A stretch of DNA of 64,000 bases from Cristatella mucedo (lineage: Eukaryota > Bryozoa > Phylactolaemata > Cristatellidae): the NCBI GenBank assembly GCA_009760855.2, contig WPIO01000009.1, forward strand, positions 5,462,001 to 5,526,000, read 5' to 3'. The notes under the pieces were generated by a model. That model saw only the letters and a list, made by a program, of their open reading frames with translations. It was not told the DNA's origin and ran no database searches. Each line of letters starts with the position of its first letter. Position 1 is the stretch's first letter. Both the position numbers and the translations under genes were made by a program. This document shows positions 10,401 to 23,342 of this stretch, piece after piece.

Positions 10401-10950
10401 GATGATTATTATTTACGTAATTTTAACGCATGTTTAGGCAAATGACTGACAACTAAGGTGAACACGACAAACATACAGTGAACCAGCTGATTTGATACTT
10501 TCATTCTGCAAAGGCTAGCAGACTTTAGGTGCATCGGAGCTGAAGGTTCTGTCTCCGTAGGAGGCTGAGGCTGAGGCTGAGAGGTAGAGCTGCAGAGTCA
10601 CCGAGTCAGTGGAGCGCGTGATGCGAAGGGGTAAGAAGTAAGCAGTTCAGAGAGTTAAACCTGAACATGAGAATAAAGGGACCGAAGCGTGAGTGACTAT
10701 ACCTTGAAGTTGGTCCGCTGCTTCATAGGCAGCCAGTGCACATCAGAGGGAAGTGTTGTACTGTATCAGTCGTCAGGTTCACAGTAGGGGGGCCTGCTCC
10801 CTAGTTTTGCACTACGTGTGAGCAGCCTATTACTCGGTAGGAAAACATGCAAAATTGAGAATTACATAAATCTAGATGAGATGTCACAGTTATAGAAAAG
10901 CCCAGGTTTATGCAGTGCTACTTAACTTGGGACTGTGGAGCTGTTGCAGT
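7463..10950. other. Intergenic stretch, no gene supported
   Basis: Only short overlapping frames without domains. A moderately GC-rich patch lies at 7850-8030. A frame at 9949-10359 (136 residues) is the longest but shows no motif, no codon bias and no start context I would trust. A short imperfect gaggct repeat lies at 10560-10582. Confidence 0.5.
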
Positions 10951-10954
10951 CATC

Positions 10955-11136
10955 TAGTACAAGATCATAGTTTGGTCAAGAGATTAAGGTGCTCGCCTCT
11001 AACCAAGGTCAAGGTGGATGTATTTGATGACCAAGGTCGTTGGCACGAGCCGTGTGACATATGTGTAGCACCTGAAAAAAGATTGCATTCTCTTAGGGCG
11101 CTATACAGATTGACTAGAATATTAATAATATTATTA
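10955..11136 (+). mobile_element. tRNA-derived SINE, family A
   Basis: Box A-like word (gattaaggtgctcgcctcta, 10982-11001), box B-like word (ccaaggtcgttggcacgagcc, 11031-11051), then the tail ctgaaaaaagattgcattct / cttagggcgctatac and an ATT-rich end. The tail matches that of the LINEs in this window. A LINE 3' end in the opposite direction abuts it at about 11137. Confidence 0.75.
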
Positions 11137-14100
11137 TTGCACTTGATAAAGCGCCCGTAAAGAAATCAATCTCTTTCTAGGCGCTTTACATTTGCTGCAA
11201 AGAGAAACGCAATTGAATGGTGAGTAATATCATGCTTGATAAACAACGTGAATAACATGGTTAGGGGTGACATGCACAGGGTCAGCATGCAAATGTGGTT
11301 AGTGGCAGCATGCACAGTGTCAGCACGCATAAGCACATGAACGACGAATCAAAGGGACTCACTTAATGCTGTCTTAAATAGGTGTGTTTTCAAGTTCTTT
11401 TTAAATCTGGTCAAGTCAGGGGATGTTCTGACGCAATTCGGGAGGGAGCTCCAGGCTTTGGGAGTATACGAGTTAAACGCATGGTCTCCAAAGGATTTGA
11501 GGTTTGTACGAGGTATTGGTAGACTGTTGGATTCCAAAAAGCGGGTGGTACGATGCTTGGCCTGGTAGGGGAATAGATCTGAGAGATAGGCTGGAGCCAT
11601 AGAATGAAGTGACCTATAAGTGAGCGAAAAAACCTTGAAGTCAATCCGTTGCTTGACTGGTAGCCATTGAGGTCGACGAGAAGTGGTGTGATGTGGCAAC
11701 TTCGACGCTCCCGACAAATAAGTTTAGCTGCTGAGTAATAGCACCAGCTGCAATCGCCTGATTTCACGTGCCGGTAGGCGAGTAAGCAGTGAGTTACAGA
11801 AGTCAAGACGGGATGTCACGAATGCATGGACCAACTTGGACGTGGTATCCTTATCTAAACAAGCCCGAATTGTAGCAATGCTATGTAGCTGAAAATAGGC
11901 AGATTTGACTGTGGAGCTGATGGGGTCGTCTAACAAGAGGTCACTTTGCAACATGAGACCTAGATTTCGAGCTGATTCAGCTGGAGATATGCTGGCAGAG
12001 CCAATTTTGAGCGTCAGCCTTTCCAATTTCTGAATCACACTTGGTTTGCCCATAACTAGTAAGTTAGTTTTTATCATCGTTTAGTTTTAGAAAATTTGCT
12101 GCCATCCATGTGCAAATGTCATCAATACATGTTGCAAGTGAGTTGAAAGAATTTGAGGTGCTCGAAGGCTGGGAGGGATCAAAGCAAAGGTACAACTGAG
12201 TGTCATCCGCATAGAAGTGAAAGCCTAGATTGTGCTTGGCAATCACATTGGCAAGAGGGAGAGTATAAACCGTGAAAAGAACCGGATCTAGCACGGAGCC
12301 CTGAGGACCTCCTATTTCAGAGGCACCTCGGATGATCTTTGCCTATTCTCGTCAATACTCTGGAGTCTCCCACTGACCTAGGACCTGAACCACTGCAGAG
12401 CAGTGCCAGTGACGCTCAGGAGAGATGAGAGGCGCTCTAGAAGAACTTTGTGATCTATAGTATCAAAAGCTGCCGAAAGATCGAGCAAAACAAGCAGAGA
12501 CACTCTACCCATGTCTGCATTCCTAAGTAGGTCGTTGTACACCCTAAGCAATGCTGACTCTGCGGAGTGATTAGCTCTAAAGCCAGACTGGAACTTGCTA
12601 TCAAGGTTTGAAGTTTCGATATATGAGTTCAGCTGGTCTGCCACGACCCGTTCCAGTGTCTTTGATAGGAATGGTAGAAGGGAGACTGGGCGGTAGTTGC
12701 TTAAGTTCTCTTGGTCTAGTGTCGCTTTCTTGAGAATTGGCCTGACTACAGCTTTTTGAAAGGTGCTGGGACATGACCTGAGGCTAATGACATATTAATA
12801 ATGTTAGTTATGAATGGCAGCAGCAGATCAATGCAACGTAGGAGCAGGACAGTGGGAATAGGGTCCAGAAGACTTGTTGTCATCTTTGATTGGGATACGA
12901 ACTTCAGGACTAGATCACTAGTGACCTGCTTAAATGTAGACATTGAGGTGCAGCCAGGAATCGGGGAACAGCATTCTAGGGGGATGTTGTCATCGCAGGG
13001 ATGGACTCCCTGGTCTTGTCTATCTTCTGCACACAGAATCGAGAGAAGCGATCGGCTAGATCATCACAAGGATCATCAGGTAAGGAGCTAATCTGGGAGC
13101 GCTTGAGGAGATGATTTATCGTCGACATCAGCATTTTTGGATTGTGCACCTGTGATTCAACAATGTTTTTATAGAAGCTAGACTCGGCCTTCGCTAGGAT
13201 CAATTGGTACGACCTACAGTAGTCTTCATATGCCTATCGATGGGCAGTCAGTCCTGATCTTTTGTATGCTTTTTCAAGCTTGGGCTTAGTAGACCTGGCT
13301 AGTTTAATGTCCGTGGTAAACCATAGGCCGTCTAGGCGAGGGCGCACAGTGTGCTTTGTCAGAGGTGCAAACTCGTCGAGCGTGTCAGCTAGTGTCGTGT
13401 TGTAGCTGTCTACCAACGATGACAGATCGGAGGGAGGACTGAGCAGCAGAGTCGAAGCAGATATTCTCGCACGGACAGCATCAATGTCAAGGGTCTTAAG
13501 GTTTCGCGATTCACAGGTTATTTTAGAGAAGGAGGTGGGCACACACTGTAGATTGAATGAGATCTGCATGTGGTCAGAGAAGCAGGATTTGGTAATCATT
13601 GGCGATGACAAAGTGCAGTTGTATGAGAAAATCTGGTCGAGCGTGTGACCCTTGAAGTGAGTAGGGCCATGCACATGAGCCACAAGAGAAAATGAGTCAG
13701 TCAACGCACGAAATTCAGTGCTGAAAGCGTCAGATAAGTTATCAAAGTGAACGTTGAAATCACCCATATAACGAGGTAGGGTCGATTTCTTGCACACAGA
13801 ATCGAAATGAGATCGGAGAAATCTGAGATAAAGGAGGATTTAGTACCTGGTGGACGATAGACTACTGCCACTGTCGATAGCTTGTTTTTGGATGAGACCA
13901 AGACAACTGATTCAAAAGACTGCTTCGAGGGTACTGCAAATTGCTTGAAGTTGAATTTCGAGCGCACGATAATAGCAACTCCACTTCCAGTTTTGATTGA
14001 TCTAGGGGTGTGAAAAAATGAGAAACCAGAAGGGGTTGCGTCTTTAATTTTTGGGCAGTTTATTGATTTTAGCCAAGTTTCTGTTAGGGCGAGCAGGTCG

Positions 14101-14560
14101 ATACCATTTTCAGAAATATGGTCGCTTATTACCAGAGGTTTATTGCATATTGAGCGAGCATTCCAAAGGCAAGCGTTAAGTCTGGCCGATGGAGTCATAA
14201 CAGGCCTGACGACCACTAAGCTAGAGAGATTCACAGTGACGCATGTGGGGGGAGCGTGCTGAGTGGTTCGAGACAATGATAGGAATACCAAACGAGTGGG
14301 TACTCAACTCGAAGTTCCCGCCCAACGAGGGGCGTCTGAGCTGGCGGTTCCGGCCACCGCGGCGGGTCCGGGGTGCTTTTCTTTTGTTAATGCATAGTTC
14401 ATGAATCTTAGCAACAGCACTAATATCTAAGATTGCATTTGATCTAAGATGAAGAAGCAATAACAGCTGCTAACGATCATAACTAACGTGTAGGTTACTA
14501 GCCGCCGGCGTAGCTAAGGCAGAAGCCGGCGTGGGAGACCCAGCAGCCGGAAGTGATAAG
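11137..14560 (-). mobile_element. Near-complete L2/CR1-type LINE, frameshifted
   Basis: Reading the minus strand: a basic Arg-rich segment (RKAPRTRRGGRNRQLRR) near 14370; an apurinic-type endonuclease at about 14200-13260 with the expected residues in NARSICN, ETWL, GDFNVH and SDH motifs, split by a frameshift near 13750; an RT with [12 protein letters not shown] near 12470 and the catalytic FYADDTQLYL near 12200; a C-terminal domain (AFVTSRLDFCNSLL near 11800) to a stop at about 11349; a 3' UTR of some 200 nt and the shared stem-loop tail with ATT repeats at 11137-11200. About 3.4 kb is close to full length for this clade. Several frameshifts and stops make it inactive. The exact 5' end is not defined. 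Confidence 0.88.
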
Positions 14561-15795
14561 CGTTTAGATATCCATATGCATGCTTTTTTTCTTACGCGCT
14601 ACTGTCAAATAACAATAAGAATAAATGTAAACAGGTCTTAGCTGTATCATTTCCGTATACGATGTTCGCAAGAACTTCGGTTTTCGGAAGAATTCTGCAA
14701 CGAACTCGAATGCACGTTAGAGCGCTCTAGGTCAGGAGGCGAATTATATATTATATTTTATCCTTTTTGAACTGGACCTCTAGACTCAGGGCAGCAGCTT
14801 TAGGAAAAACACTGGCTGAGACAGTTTTATCACATATATTGTAATTCATTTATTTAGTTTCCTTAGATAATTTAATCTCTATCCAAGAGCCGCAAACTCC
14901 GTACGGAGTCGAGCACACGACCTTAGGCATAAAAGGCCAGCACTTTACCGGGGCCAATATCCAGAATTAGACTTACCTGTTTCTAAGTGACACCATATCT
15001 GCCTATAAAAATTACGGCGGTCTTCCCGTCTTTCTTTTAAGGAAATGCTGTCGTCATCCAAGGGCATATGTCGGCAACACGAGCTATGCGAAAGTTAAAA
15101 AAAATCTGATGGACTCTAATGAAGGCAATTAACCACGCTAGTAGCTGTTTGTCGCCTGAATAGAAATGAAAGCTAAGAATGTTCTCGGTAATTACAGAAG
15201 CAAAAAGGTGAATCTAAATTGCGATAGTATGTGGACCTATAGCGAATTCCTGGGGTGCCACCTACTTCAAAGTCTCAGAATGGCAATTGGTGGTTGACAA
15301 CTGTCTTCTCAAATATCCCGTGAAGGGAGGACCTAAGCCAATTTAAGGCAATGCTATTAGTAACCCGGCAAAATACATTATACGTGCTCAAGAAAGAGTC
15401 TGCGAATGATTTCATCTAATTTCACACTACGATCCAGCAGAACTGATATAAATATGACCAAAATCAGTATGCCTGTGAATGGAACTGCACACAGCAGTAG
15501 TGATGTCTCTGTGACTCTGTGACTGGCGACTACCCTGGCTTTAAATGCTAGGCTTAAATTTTTGGAGGAACAGCGTTTAGCTGCTCTTTTACTACCTTGC
15601 TTATTTGAGTGTTTTATAAGAACAGCAGATGGTAGACTGGACGGATCTTCATGAAGTTATACTTGTCTTGGGTCTTAAAGCCTTCATAAGTGATCTGATA
15701 AAAGCCTTTTTTTAGGGACAGAAGGTGATGCTAAAGACAATTGAACTAGGTCAATAATAGTTCAAAGGAGAAAATGTAGTCATCTCATGACGTAA
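14561..15795. other. Intergenic stretch, nothing recognised
   Basis: No open frame of note, no clear repeat of the families seen elsewhere, moderately AT-rich. Confidence 0.5.
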
Positions 15796-16345
15796 ACATT
15801 ATTAATAATAATAATAAATTTGATGTAGTTCAATGAGAGAACTCAATCTCTTTGTAGGCGCTTGACATTTACTGCAAATGAAGCGCGATAGAATGGATAG
15901 TGGTAGCATGCTGAATAAACAACAAGAATAACATGGTTAGGGGTGATATGCATAGAGTCAGCATGCAATTATGGCTAGTGGCAGCAAGCACAGTGTCTGC
16001 ACGCGTAAGCACATAAAGGACGAATCACAGGGACCCACTAAATGCTGTCATAAATAGATTCGTTTTATTTTCTTTTAAAATGTGAACAGGTCAGGAGATA
16101 TCATGACGCAACTCGCAGTGAGTTCCAGGCTTTTGGCCATACAAATGAAAGGCACGGTCTGTACAAGATTTTAGATTTGCACGGGATATAGGTAAACAGT
16201 TAGATTGCGTAAAGCGGGCGGTACGATGCTTAGCCTGATGGGGGAGTACATCAGATAGGTAGGCTGGAGCCAAAGAATGAAGGGACCTAAAAGCGAGTGA
16301 CAGAACCTTGAAGTCGATGCGTTGCTTTGATTGGCTCGTTTGAAC
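15796..16345 (-). mobile_element. 5'-truncated LINE copy
   Basis: Minus-strand 3' end of the L2/CR1-like family: ATT-rich tail at 15800-15820, stem-loop words at 15840-15865, 3' UTR, then the last coding part (LAPAYLSDVLPHQAKHRTARF-type text near 16250). It ends where a plus-strand copy begins, giving a tail-out inverted pair. Confidence 0.8.
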
Positions 16346-16374
16346 GTCGTCGTTGCATCGATTCGATCACAAAG

Positions 16375-17735
16375 TTCTTCTAGAGCGCCTCTCATCTCGC
16401 CTGGGCATCACTGGCACTGCTCTGCAATGGTTCAGGTCCTATGTCAGTGGGAGACTCTAGAGTGTTGACATGAATAGACAAAGATCATCCGAGGTACCTC
16501 TGAAATATGGGGTACCTCAGGGCTCCGTGCTTGGTCCTGTTCTTTTAACGATTTATATTCTCCCTCTTGCCAATGTAATTGCCAAGCACAATCTAGGCTT
16601 TCACTTCTATGCGAATGACACTCAGTTGTACCTTTGCTTTGATCCCTCCCAGCCTTCGAGCACCTCGGATTCTCTCAACTCACTTGCTGCATGTATTGAG
16701 GACATCCGCACATGGATGGCAGCAAATTTTCTAAATTTAAATATAAATTTTCTATGATAAAACTAACTTACTAGTTATGGGTAAACCCAGTGGGATTCAG
16801 AAATTAAAAAGGCTGACGCTCAAAATTGGCTCTGCCTGCATATCTCCCGTTGAATCAGCTCGAAAAGTAGGTGTCATGTTTCAAAGTGACCTTTCGTTAG
16901 ACGACCACATCAGCTCCACAGGCAAATCTGCCTACTTTCAGCTACGTAACATTGCTGAAATTGGGGCTTTTTTTTATAAGGATACCACGTCCAAGTTGGT
17001 CCATGCATTCGTGACATCCCGTCTCGACTTCTGCGACTCACGGCTTACTGTCCTACCGGTATGTGCGATCAGGCGATTGCAGCCGGTGCTAAACTCTGCG
17101 GCTAGGCTTGTCTGTCGTGAGCGTCGCTGTTGCCACATCACACACTTCTCGCCGACCTGCACTGGCTACCAGTCAAGCAACGGATTGACTTCAAGGTTTT
17201 TTTGCTCACTTTTAGGTCACTTCATTCTTTGGCTCCAGCCTATCTCTCAGATCTACTCCCCCCACCAGGCCAAGCATTGTTCCACCCACTTTTCGGAATC
17301 CAACAGTCTACCAATAGCTCGTACAAACCTCAAATTCTTTAGAGACCGTGCATTTAGTTCGTATGCTCCTAAAGCCTGGAACTCACTCCTGACTTGCGTC
17401 AGGACATCCCCTGACTTGCGTCAGGACATCCCCTGACTTGACCACATTTAAAAAGAACTTAAAAACACGCCTGTTTAGGACAGCATTTAGTGGGTCCCTG
17501 TGATTCGTCCTTCATGTGCTTATGTGTCCTGACACTGTGCATGCTGCCACTAACCACATTTGCAGGTTGATCCAGTGCAAATCACCCATAACCATGTTAT
17601 TTAAGCTGTTTATCAAGCATGATATTACTCACCATTCAATTGCATTCCCCTTTGCAGCAAATGTAAAGCGCCTAGAAAGAGATTGAGTTCTCTGAGGGCG
17701 CTTTATCAAGTGCATTTTTATTATTGCTTGACTGG
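16375..17735 (+). mobile_element. 5'-truncated LINE copy with mutated RT active site
   Basis: Plus strand: PQGSVLGPVLLTIYILPLAN near 16520, then FYANDTQLYL near 16610 where the family has YADD, so the RT is dead. The frame continues through MAANFLNLN, breaks, and resumes at 16777-17436 (LVHAFVTSRLDFC motif). A 21-nt duplication (ttgcgtcaggacatcccctga) lies at about 17392-17433. The 3' UTR, the stem-loop tail (aaagcgcctagaaagagatt at about 17666) and ATT repeats end it near 17735. Confidence 0.85.
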
Positions 17736-18247
17736 TAGCCAGTGCAGGTCGGCGAGAAGCGGTGTGATGAGGCAACTGCCAAGCTTACGACAGATGAGCT
17801 GAATTGCTGCAGAGTTTTGCACCAGCTGAGGGCGCCTGATTGCCGTTAGACTAGCAGTGAGTTACAGGGGTCAAGACGGTGTGTAACAAATACACGGACC
17901 AATTTATATGTGGTATCTCTATATAAACAAGCCCGAATTGTAGCAATTTTATGTAGCTGAAAGTAAGCAGACTTGACTGTGGAGCTGATGGGACGGTCTA
18001 ATTAAAGCTTATTTTCGAATATAACACAGATCTCGAGCAGATTCAACATGAGATATACTGACAGAGCCGATTTTAAGCGTTAATCTTCCCGATTTCTGAA
18101 TTGCACTTGGTTTTACCAAAACTTGTGAGTTGGTTTTATCATCATTCAATTTATGAAATTTTGCTGCCCTCCATGAGTATATGTCATCTCAATACTTTCA
18201 GCAAAGGCGTGTTGGAGGGCTGGGAGGAATCAAGCAACGGTACAACT
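17723..18247 (-). mobile_element. LINE fragment, left half, interrupted by another retroelement
   Basis: Antisense text of the LINE C-terminal region (tgcttgactggtagccagtg) running toward the RT. At 18247 it breaks off at 'ggtacaact' and resumes at 18525 with 'gagtgtcatttgcatag'; the uninterrupted order is seen in the LINE at 12195-12230. Confidence 0.75.
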
Positions 18248-18524
18248 ACTCTCCTGCTGCCGACTATGGTTCATCTTTTCAGCGGTCCTGAGCTGCAACC
18301 TCCATGCTACTCACTAACTCAACTGCTCTCCTGACTCTTCTATGCTTCCCACTTTCTCTTTGTTGCGTTTGGTGAAGTCAGTTGGCTACCAAATGCGTAC
18401 CGAAAGCCGCTTAGGCTGTGGGTTCGCTATACAAAACCCTCCTGCGTAACACCCACGTAGTCTTTATGGCTTAGTGGAGTTACAGACGGAGATACATAAC
18501 ATTAAAGTAAATTGCATTACACAT
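18248..18524 (+). mobile_element. Retroelement 'C', 5'-truncated copy inserted in a LINE
   Basis: A 277-bp insert. Its text (ctctcctgctgccgactatg ... cacccacgtagtctttatgg, then cttagtggagttacagac and catta-type repeats) recurs in reverse at 45356-45612, and its last 65 bases recur at 46846-46912. The 5' ends differ and the 3' tail is constant, which is the mark of a target-primed (non-LTR) element. The larger copy encodes a short C-terminal-like frame ending CAIQNSPA. Confidence 0.7.
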
Positions 18525-19075
18525 GAGTGTCATTTGCATAGAATTGAAAGCATACAATTGTGCTTGGCAATCACATTGGCTGGAGGGAGAGCGTAAACCG
18601 TGAAAAGAACCAGAGCAAGCACTAGCCCCTGAGAGAACCCATATTTCAGAGGTACTTCAGATGATCTTTGTCCATTCATATCAACACTCTGGAGTCTCCC
18701 ACTAAGGCAGGAGCTGAATCATTGCAAAGCAGTGCCAGTGATGCCCAGGCGAGATGAGAAGCGCTCGAGAAGGATTGGTGATCGATGGTATCAAAAGCTG
18801 CCGAAAAATCCAGCAGAGCAAGAAAAAATACTCTACCTAAGTTTGCATTCCTAAGAAGATCGTTATACACCCGATGCAATGCTGAGTTTGTGGAGTGATT
18901 AGCTCTAAAACCGGACTGGAGCTTACTAGCAAGGTATGAAGAGTTAGTATAAAGTAGAAGGTGGCGTCTGAAAGGCTTTTGGCCGTCTTGAACAGGGAGA
19001 TTAACTTTTGCGACGAGTTCAGACGGGGAGGGCTTGAAGGTGGATAGGAAACAAGACATGATGAAATAAGACCGG
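18525..19075 (-). mobile_element. LINE fragment, right half, RT region
   Basis: Continues the interrupted copy. The minus-strand frame 18676-19059 contains [15 protein letters not shown] (RT motif A) and FRANHSTNSALHRVYN. It is cut at the 5' side near 19075. Confidence 0.8.
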
Positions 19076-19149
19076 GGAAATTAGACAGAAGTAGAATATT
19101 GAAAGAATAACGAAGAGTCCAAGTAGTATAATGAAATTGGAATGAACCT

Positions 19150-19771
<622 letters not shown>

Positions 19772-20900
19772 GTTTCCTTTAAAAATGTATTTAGAAAAAA
19801 CAAGGAAAATAGCTGTGCTTACCCAGGTCTCTCATTGCTGTCTTCTCCAGTGTTCTCCCCCCCTTTTAAAGATCTGCGCTTATCATTCAGCACGTCTTAG
19901 CTAAAAACATACTAGTAATCTTAGCAGCTTTCGAATCGATGCTTATTTAAAATAGTTCGGAAAATATGGTCAATAAGCTTTGCACACCTCGTATTGATTG
20001 GTTTTGTCGCATGGTAATTTTTTACGCTAGATGCTGAAAATTAAGCTAATAACCACCAGTCGGCCCTGCCCTCAAATCAAAACTGGATCGCACCTACAAT
20101 GCTGAATGTAATGTCTACACAGCACTTGAACTGGTTTGCTGTATCACTATTCTAATAGTGACCCTTCAGCTGAAGTCAATTGTTAATAGACTGCATAGTG
20201 CAAGAAAACAAATGAATACCATTGAACATAATTAGGTAGATTACAGGTGTTGTTGATCGCGACAGTTTTGATGGCAGCGCGGTAACATTTTGCTCAAGAT
20301 TGCAGCCGCGAAATTCACTTCAAAGTTTATTTTTTATCGCCGGTCCGGTCAAGATGAGGGAGTGCGACGACCACACGGCAAAACTCTTTTGCTTGGAAAG
20401 GCATCCTGGGTGGGTAAGTAACTGGTCGGTATAACCTCCCTACGGCCTTGGATTGGAGTTGTTTAAACTCCAGATGACGACCAAATACATAGCGCATGGC
20501 ACTTCTTTTCCTGGATAATCTTGCATACTGTACTGGTTTGGTTTGTCATTGAGAGCATTAATTACACCCACGCAGTGGTCAAGTTAGCTTATTAAAACAG
20601 CCTCATTTAAATGGCGGCAGAACAGCCCTAGCGGCTGTAACTATAAGGTTGAGGAAAAAATTTGTGTCCCGTGATTTTAATTATAATTAAATGAATTGAA
20701 TAATGATTTATTGACAAAAACTGCATATGAACTTGTTCCTCAACCTTGTAAAGTTAAAGCTACAGGTTCGCATTTTAAACAGACTCGCTAACAGAACGGC
20801 AGAAGAGCCTTACCGGCAATCAGTGAGGATAGTAATGGTGGCTTGTCCTCGCGCCTCTGACGTCATCGTGTCGCCCCCCCCCTCGTCTGCCCGTTCGCCT
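19772..20900. other. Intergenic stretch, nothing recognised
   Basis: No family seen elsewhere in the window and no convincing frame. Confidence 0.5.
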
Positions 20901-20904
20901 GCTG

Positions 20905-21035
20905 TGTAGGCATGCTCACTGCCACTAACCATTCGAGCATGCTTCCTTGGCAGCAAATTCAAAGGACCTACAAAGAGATTGAGTTCTCTAAGGGCGCTAT
21001 GATAAAGATATTATTTTTATTTTTATTATTACCCC
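20905..21035 (+). mobile_element. LINE 3' tail
   Basis: actaaccattcgagcatgct, then cagcaaattcaaaggaccta, agagattgagttctctaagg and an ATT-rich end. Confidence 0.7.
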
Positions 21036-21245
21036 TGCTTGCAGTTGGCAATAAAGGGTCTTCGACTGCAGGACTTGAACCTGCAGCCTGGGTGACGAAG
21101 AAGAGCGAGCACCTGACCCCCTGGGCTAATACCCAGGTCGGCGACCGCGTGCTGCGGCAATAAGGAATTGCTGCAGCAGGAATCAAACCCACAACCTGAT
21201 CTCTGAATTGAGAGCAAGCAACCTTGCCCTGGCCTGAGAACCAGG
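21035..21245 (-). mobile_element. tRNA-derived SINE, family B, with two tRNA-like units
   Basis: Reverse orientation. Box B-like words on the minus strand are at about 21068-21088 (gcaggttcaagtcctgcagt) and 21178-21205 (gggtttgattcctgctgcag). Two tRNA-like units in tandem suggest a dimeric SINE or one copy inserted beside another. Confidence 0.55.
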
Positions 21246-21679
21246 GTCAGCTCAAATAAAAAATAAATGCGTCTTTATTATCTCGTGAATGAAGAAGACT
21301 TCATAGACGATAGCTGTGGCTGTAAGTGCTTCTGCCATGGTGAATGGATGAGAGGAAATGCCAGACTTTGGTGTGGTGCGTGTTGGAGATTAATTATAGA
21401 ATTCTTTTAATCTAAATCTGGACGTGCCATGCACGAAGTAGAGGATCAAAGGGCTATAGATATGCATCGTTTTATTAGAAGTAAGAGGTCCACGGAGGTT
21501 AGCAGAAAAGATACGGCCATACTAAGGACAGACTGCGAAAATGTGCCCAATAATGGCGCATAATAGCGTGCCTACATTTGCTTCAGCAAGGGCTCGATAC
21601 ATGAAAATCTGCAGCGCAAGAGCACAATGATTATCGGTGACTAGGCTGCAAAGCGAGACCTGGGTCATAGAAATAAATT

Positions 21680-21962
21680 AGTTTGAATGCTCCCAAATCC
21701 TGAAACTCACTGCGTACTGATGTCGAGACGCCCAATGACTTGGCGGTCTTTTCATAAGAATTTTAAAACGCACTCGTTCCTCGCAACGTTGCTGAGTCCG
21801 TGTGAGGTTTCCTTGTGTGCCTACGCGTACTTAAGCTGCCTGTGCATTGTATCACTAACCAATTTAGCTGATTCCTTCGCAGCATATTTAAAGGGCATGG
21901 AAAGCAATTTAGCTCTCTTGGGGCACTGTATGAATAAATCATTATTATAATAATTAGTATTA
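21680..21962 (+). mobile_element. LINE 3' end, divergent
   Basis: Last coding part and 3' UTR of the L2/CR1-like family (atgctcccaaatcctgaaac ... ctaaccaatttagctgattc), with a tail in which the outer stem is changed (gggcatgg / ggggcact), ending in ATT repeats at about 21960. Confidence 0.6.
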
Positions 21963-22199
21963 ACTTCACCCTCGTTGGACTATCACCTATCAATTATTTG
22001 GGCCATTTCGAAATGACAGCGTATTACACGGCTCTCTGGTGTTCTAGCTGTCCCTCTGCAAATCGCACTCCCTCATTGGTTTCAACAGATGAAGAGAATG
22101 CTACTATAATAACAGCATATAGCACATAAGACTCGCCACTTCATTTACTAGCCATAAATTTATTGCAGCCCTCCCGACCCGCAAACCATTGGATATCTT

Positions 22200-23250
22200 G
22201 TGTGCAAGCAATGCGGTGGTACTCCAGCTCGTCAAAATCTTTTAACTCCCTTGCTGCATGTATTGACAGCATCCGCACGTGAGTAGCCGCTACCTTCTTA
22301 AATTGAATGACGACAAAACCAACTTACTAGTTATGGGCAAACCAAATTAAATTCCGAAATTGGAAAGGCTAACGCTCAAAATCGGCTCTTCCAGCATATC
22401 TCCAGTTGAATCTGCACGAAATCTAGGTGTCATGTTTCAAAGTGACATTTCATTAGACCATCCCATCAGCTCCACAATCTAGTTTACCTACTTTCAGCTA
22501 CATAACGTTGCTAAAATTCAGGCTTGTTTAGACAGGGATACCGCATCTAAATTGGTCCATGCCTTTGTGAAATCTCGTCTCGACTTCTGTAACTCACTGT
22601 TTGCTGGCCTACCGGCATGTGCACTCAGGCACTTACAGCTGGTGCAAAACTCCACAGCTAGGCTTGTCTGTCGTGAGCGTCGCAGTTGCCACATCACACC
22701 ACTTCTCGCCGACCTGCACTGGCTACCAGTCAGGAAACGGATCGATTTCAAGGCTTTGTCGCTCACTTTTTGGTCGTTGCATCCTAATGCTCCAGTCTAC
22801 CTATCAGATTTACTCCTCCATTAGGTCAAGAATCGTACCGCCCGCTTTTCGGAATATAATCTTTTAGCTACACCTTGTACGAACATCTAATTATTGGGAG
22901 ACCGTGGAGCCTTTAGTTTGTATGCTCCCAAAGCCTAGAACTCACTTCCGACTGGCGTTACGACATCCCCAGATGTGACCACATTTAAAAGAAACTAAAA
23001 ATGCATGTATTTATTACAGCATTTAGTGGGCCCACGTGAACAGTCATTTGTATGCTTAGGGGTGCTGACACTGTGCCTGTTGTCATTAACCACACTTGCA
23101 TGCTGACCCTGTGCATGTCACCGCTAACCATGTTATTCTTGTTTTTTATTGAGCACGCTACCACTAACTATTCGATCGTATTTCCTTTGCAGCAAATTTA
23201 AAGTGCCTAGAAAGATATAAATTTCTCTGTGGGTGCTATACAAACGTATT
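22200..23250 (+). mobile_element. 5'-truncated LINE copy
   Basis: Plus-strand RT C-terminal half and following domain (frame 22552-22824: AFVKSRLDFCNSLFAGLP, CHITPLLADLHWLPV), then the 3' UTR and tail at 23195-23250. Stops interrupt the frame before 22550. Confidence 0.8.
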
Positions 23251-23254
23251 ATTA

Positions 23255-23342
23255 CACTAAACGTAAAGCGCCTAGGAAGAGATTAAGTTCTCTGAGGGCG
23301 CTTTATCAAGTGCATTATTATTATTATTATTATTATTATTAC
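23255..23342 (+). repeat. Extra LINE tail with intact two-part stem
   Basis: aaagcgcctaggaagagatt, aagttctctgagggcgcttt, then ten or so ATT units. It follows the previous tail directly, so it is an independent, extremely 5'-truncated insertion or a tail duplication. Confidence 0.7.
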
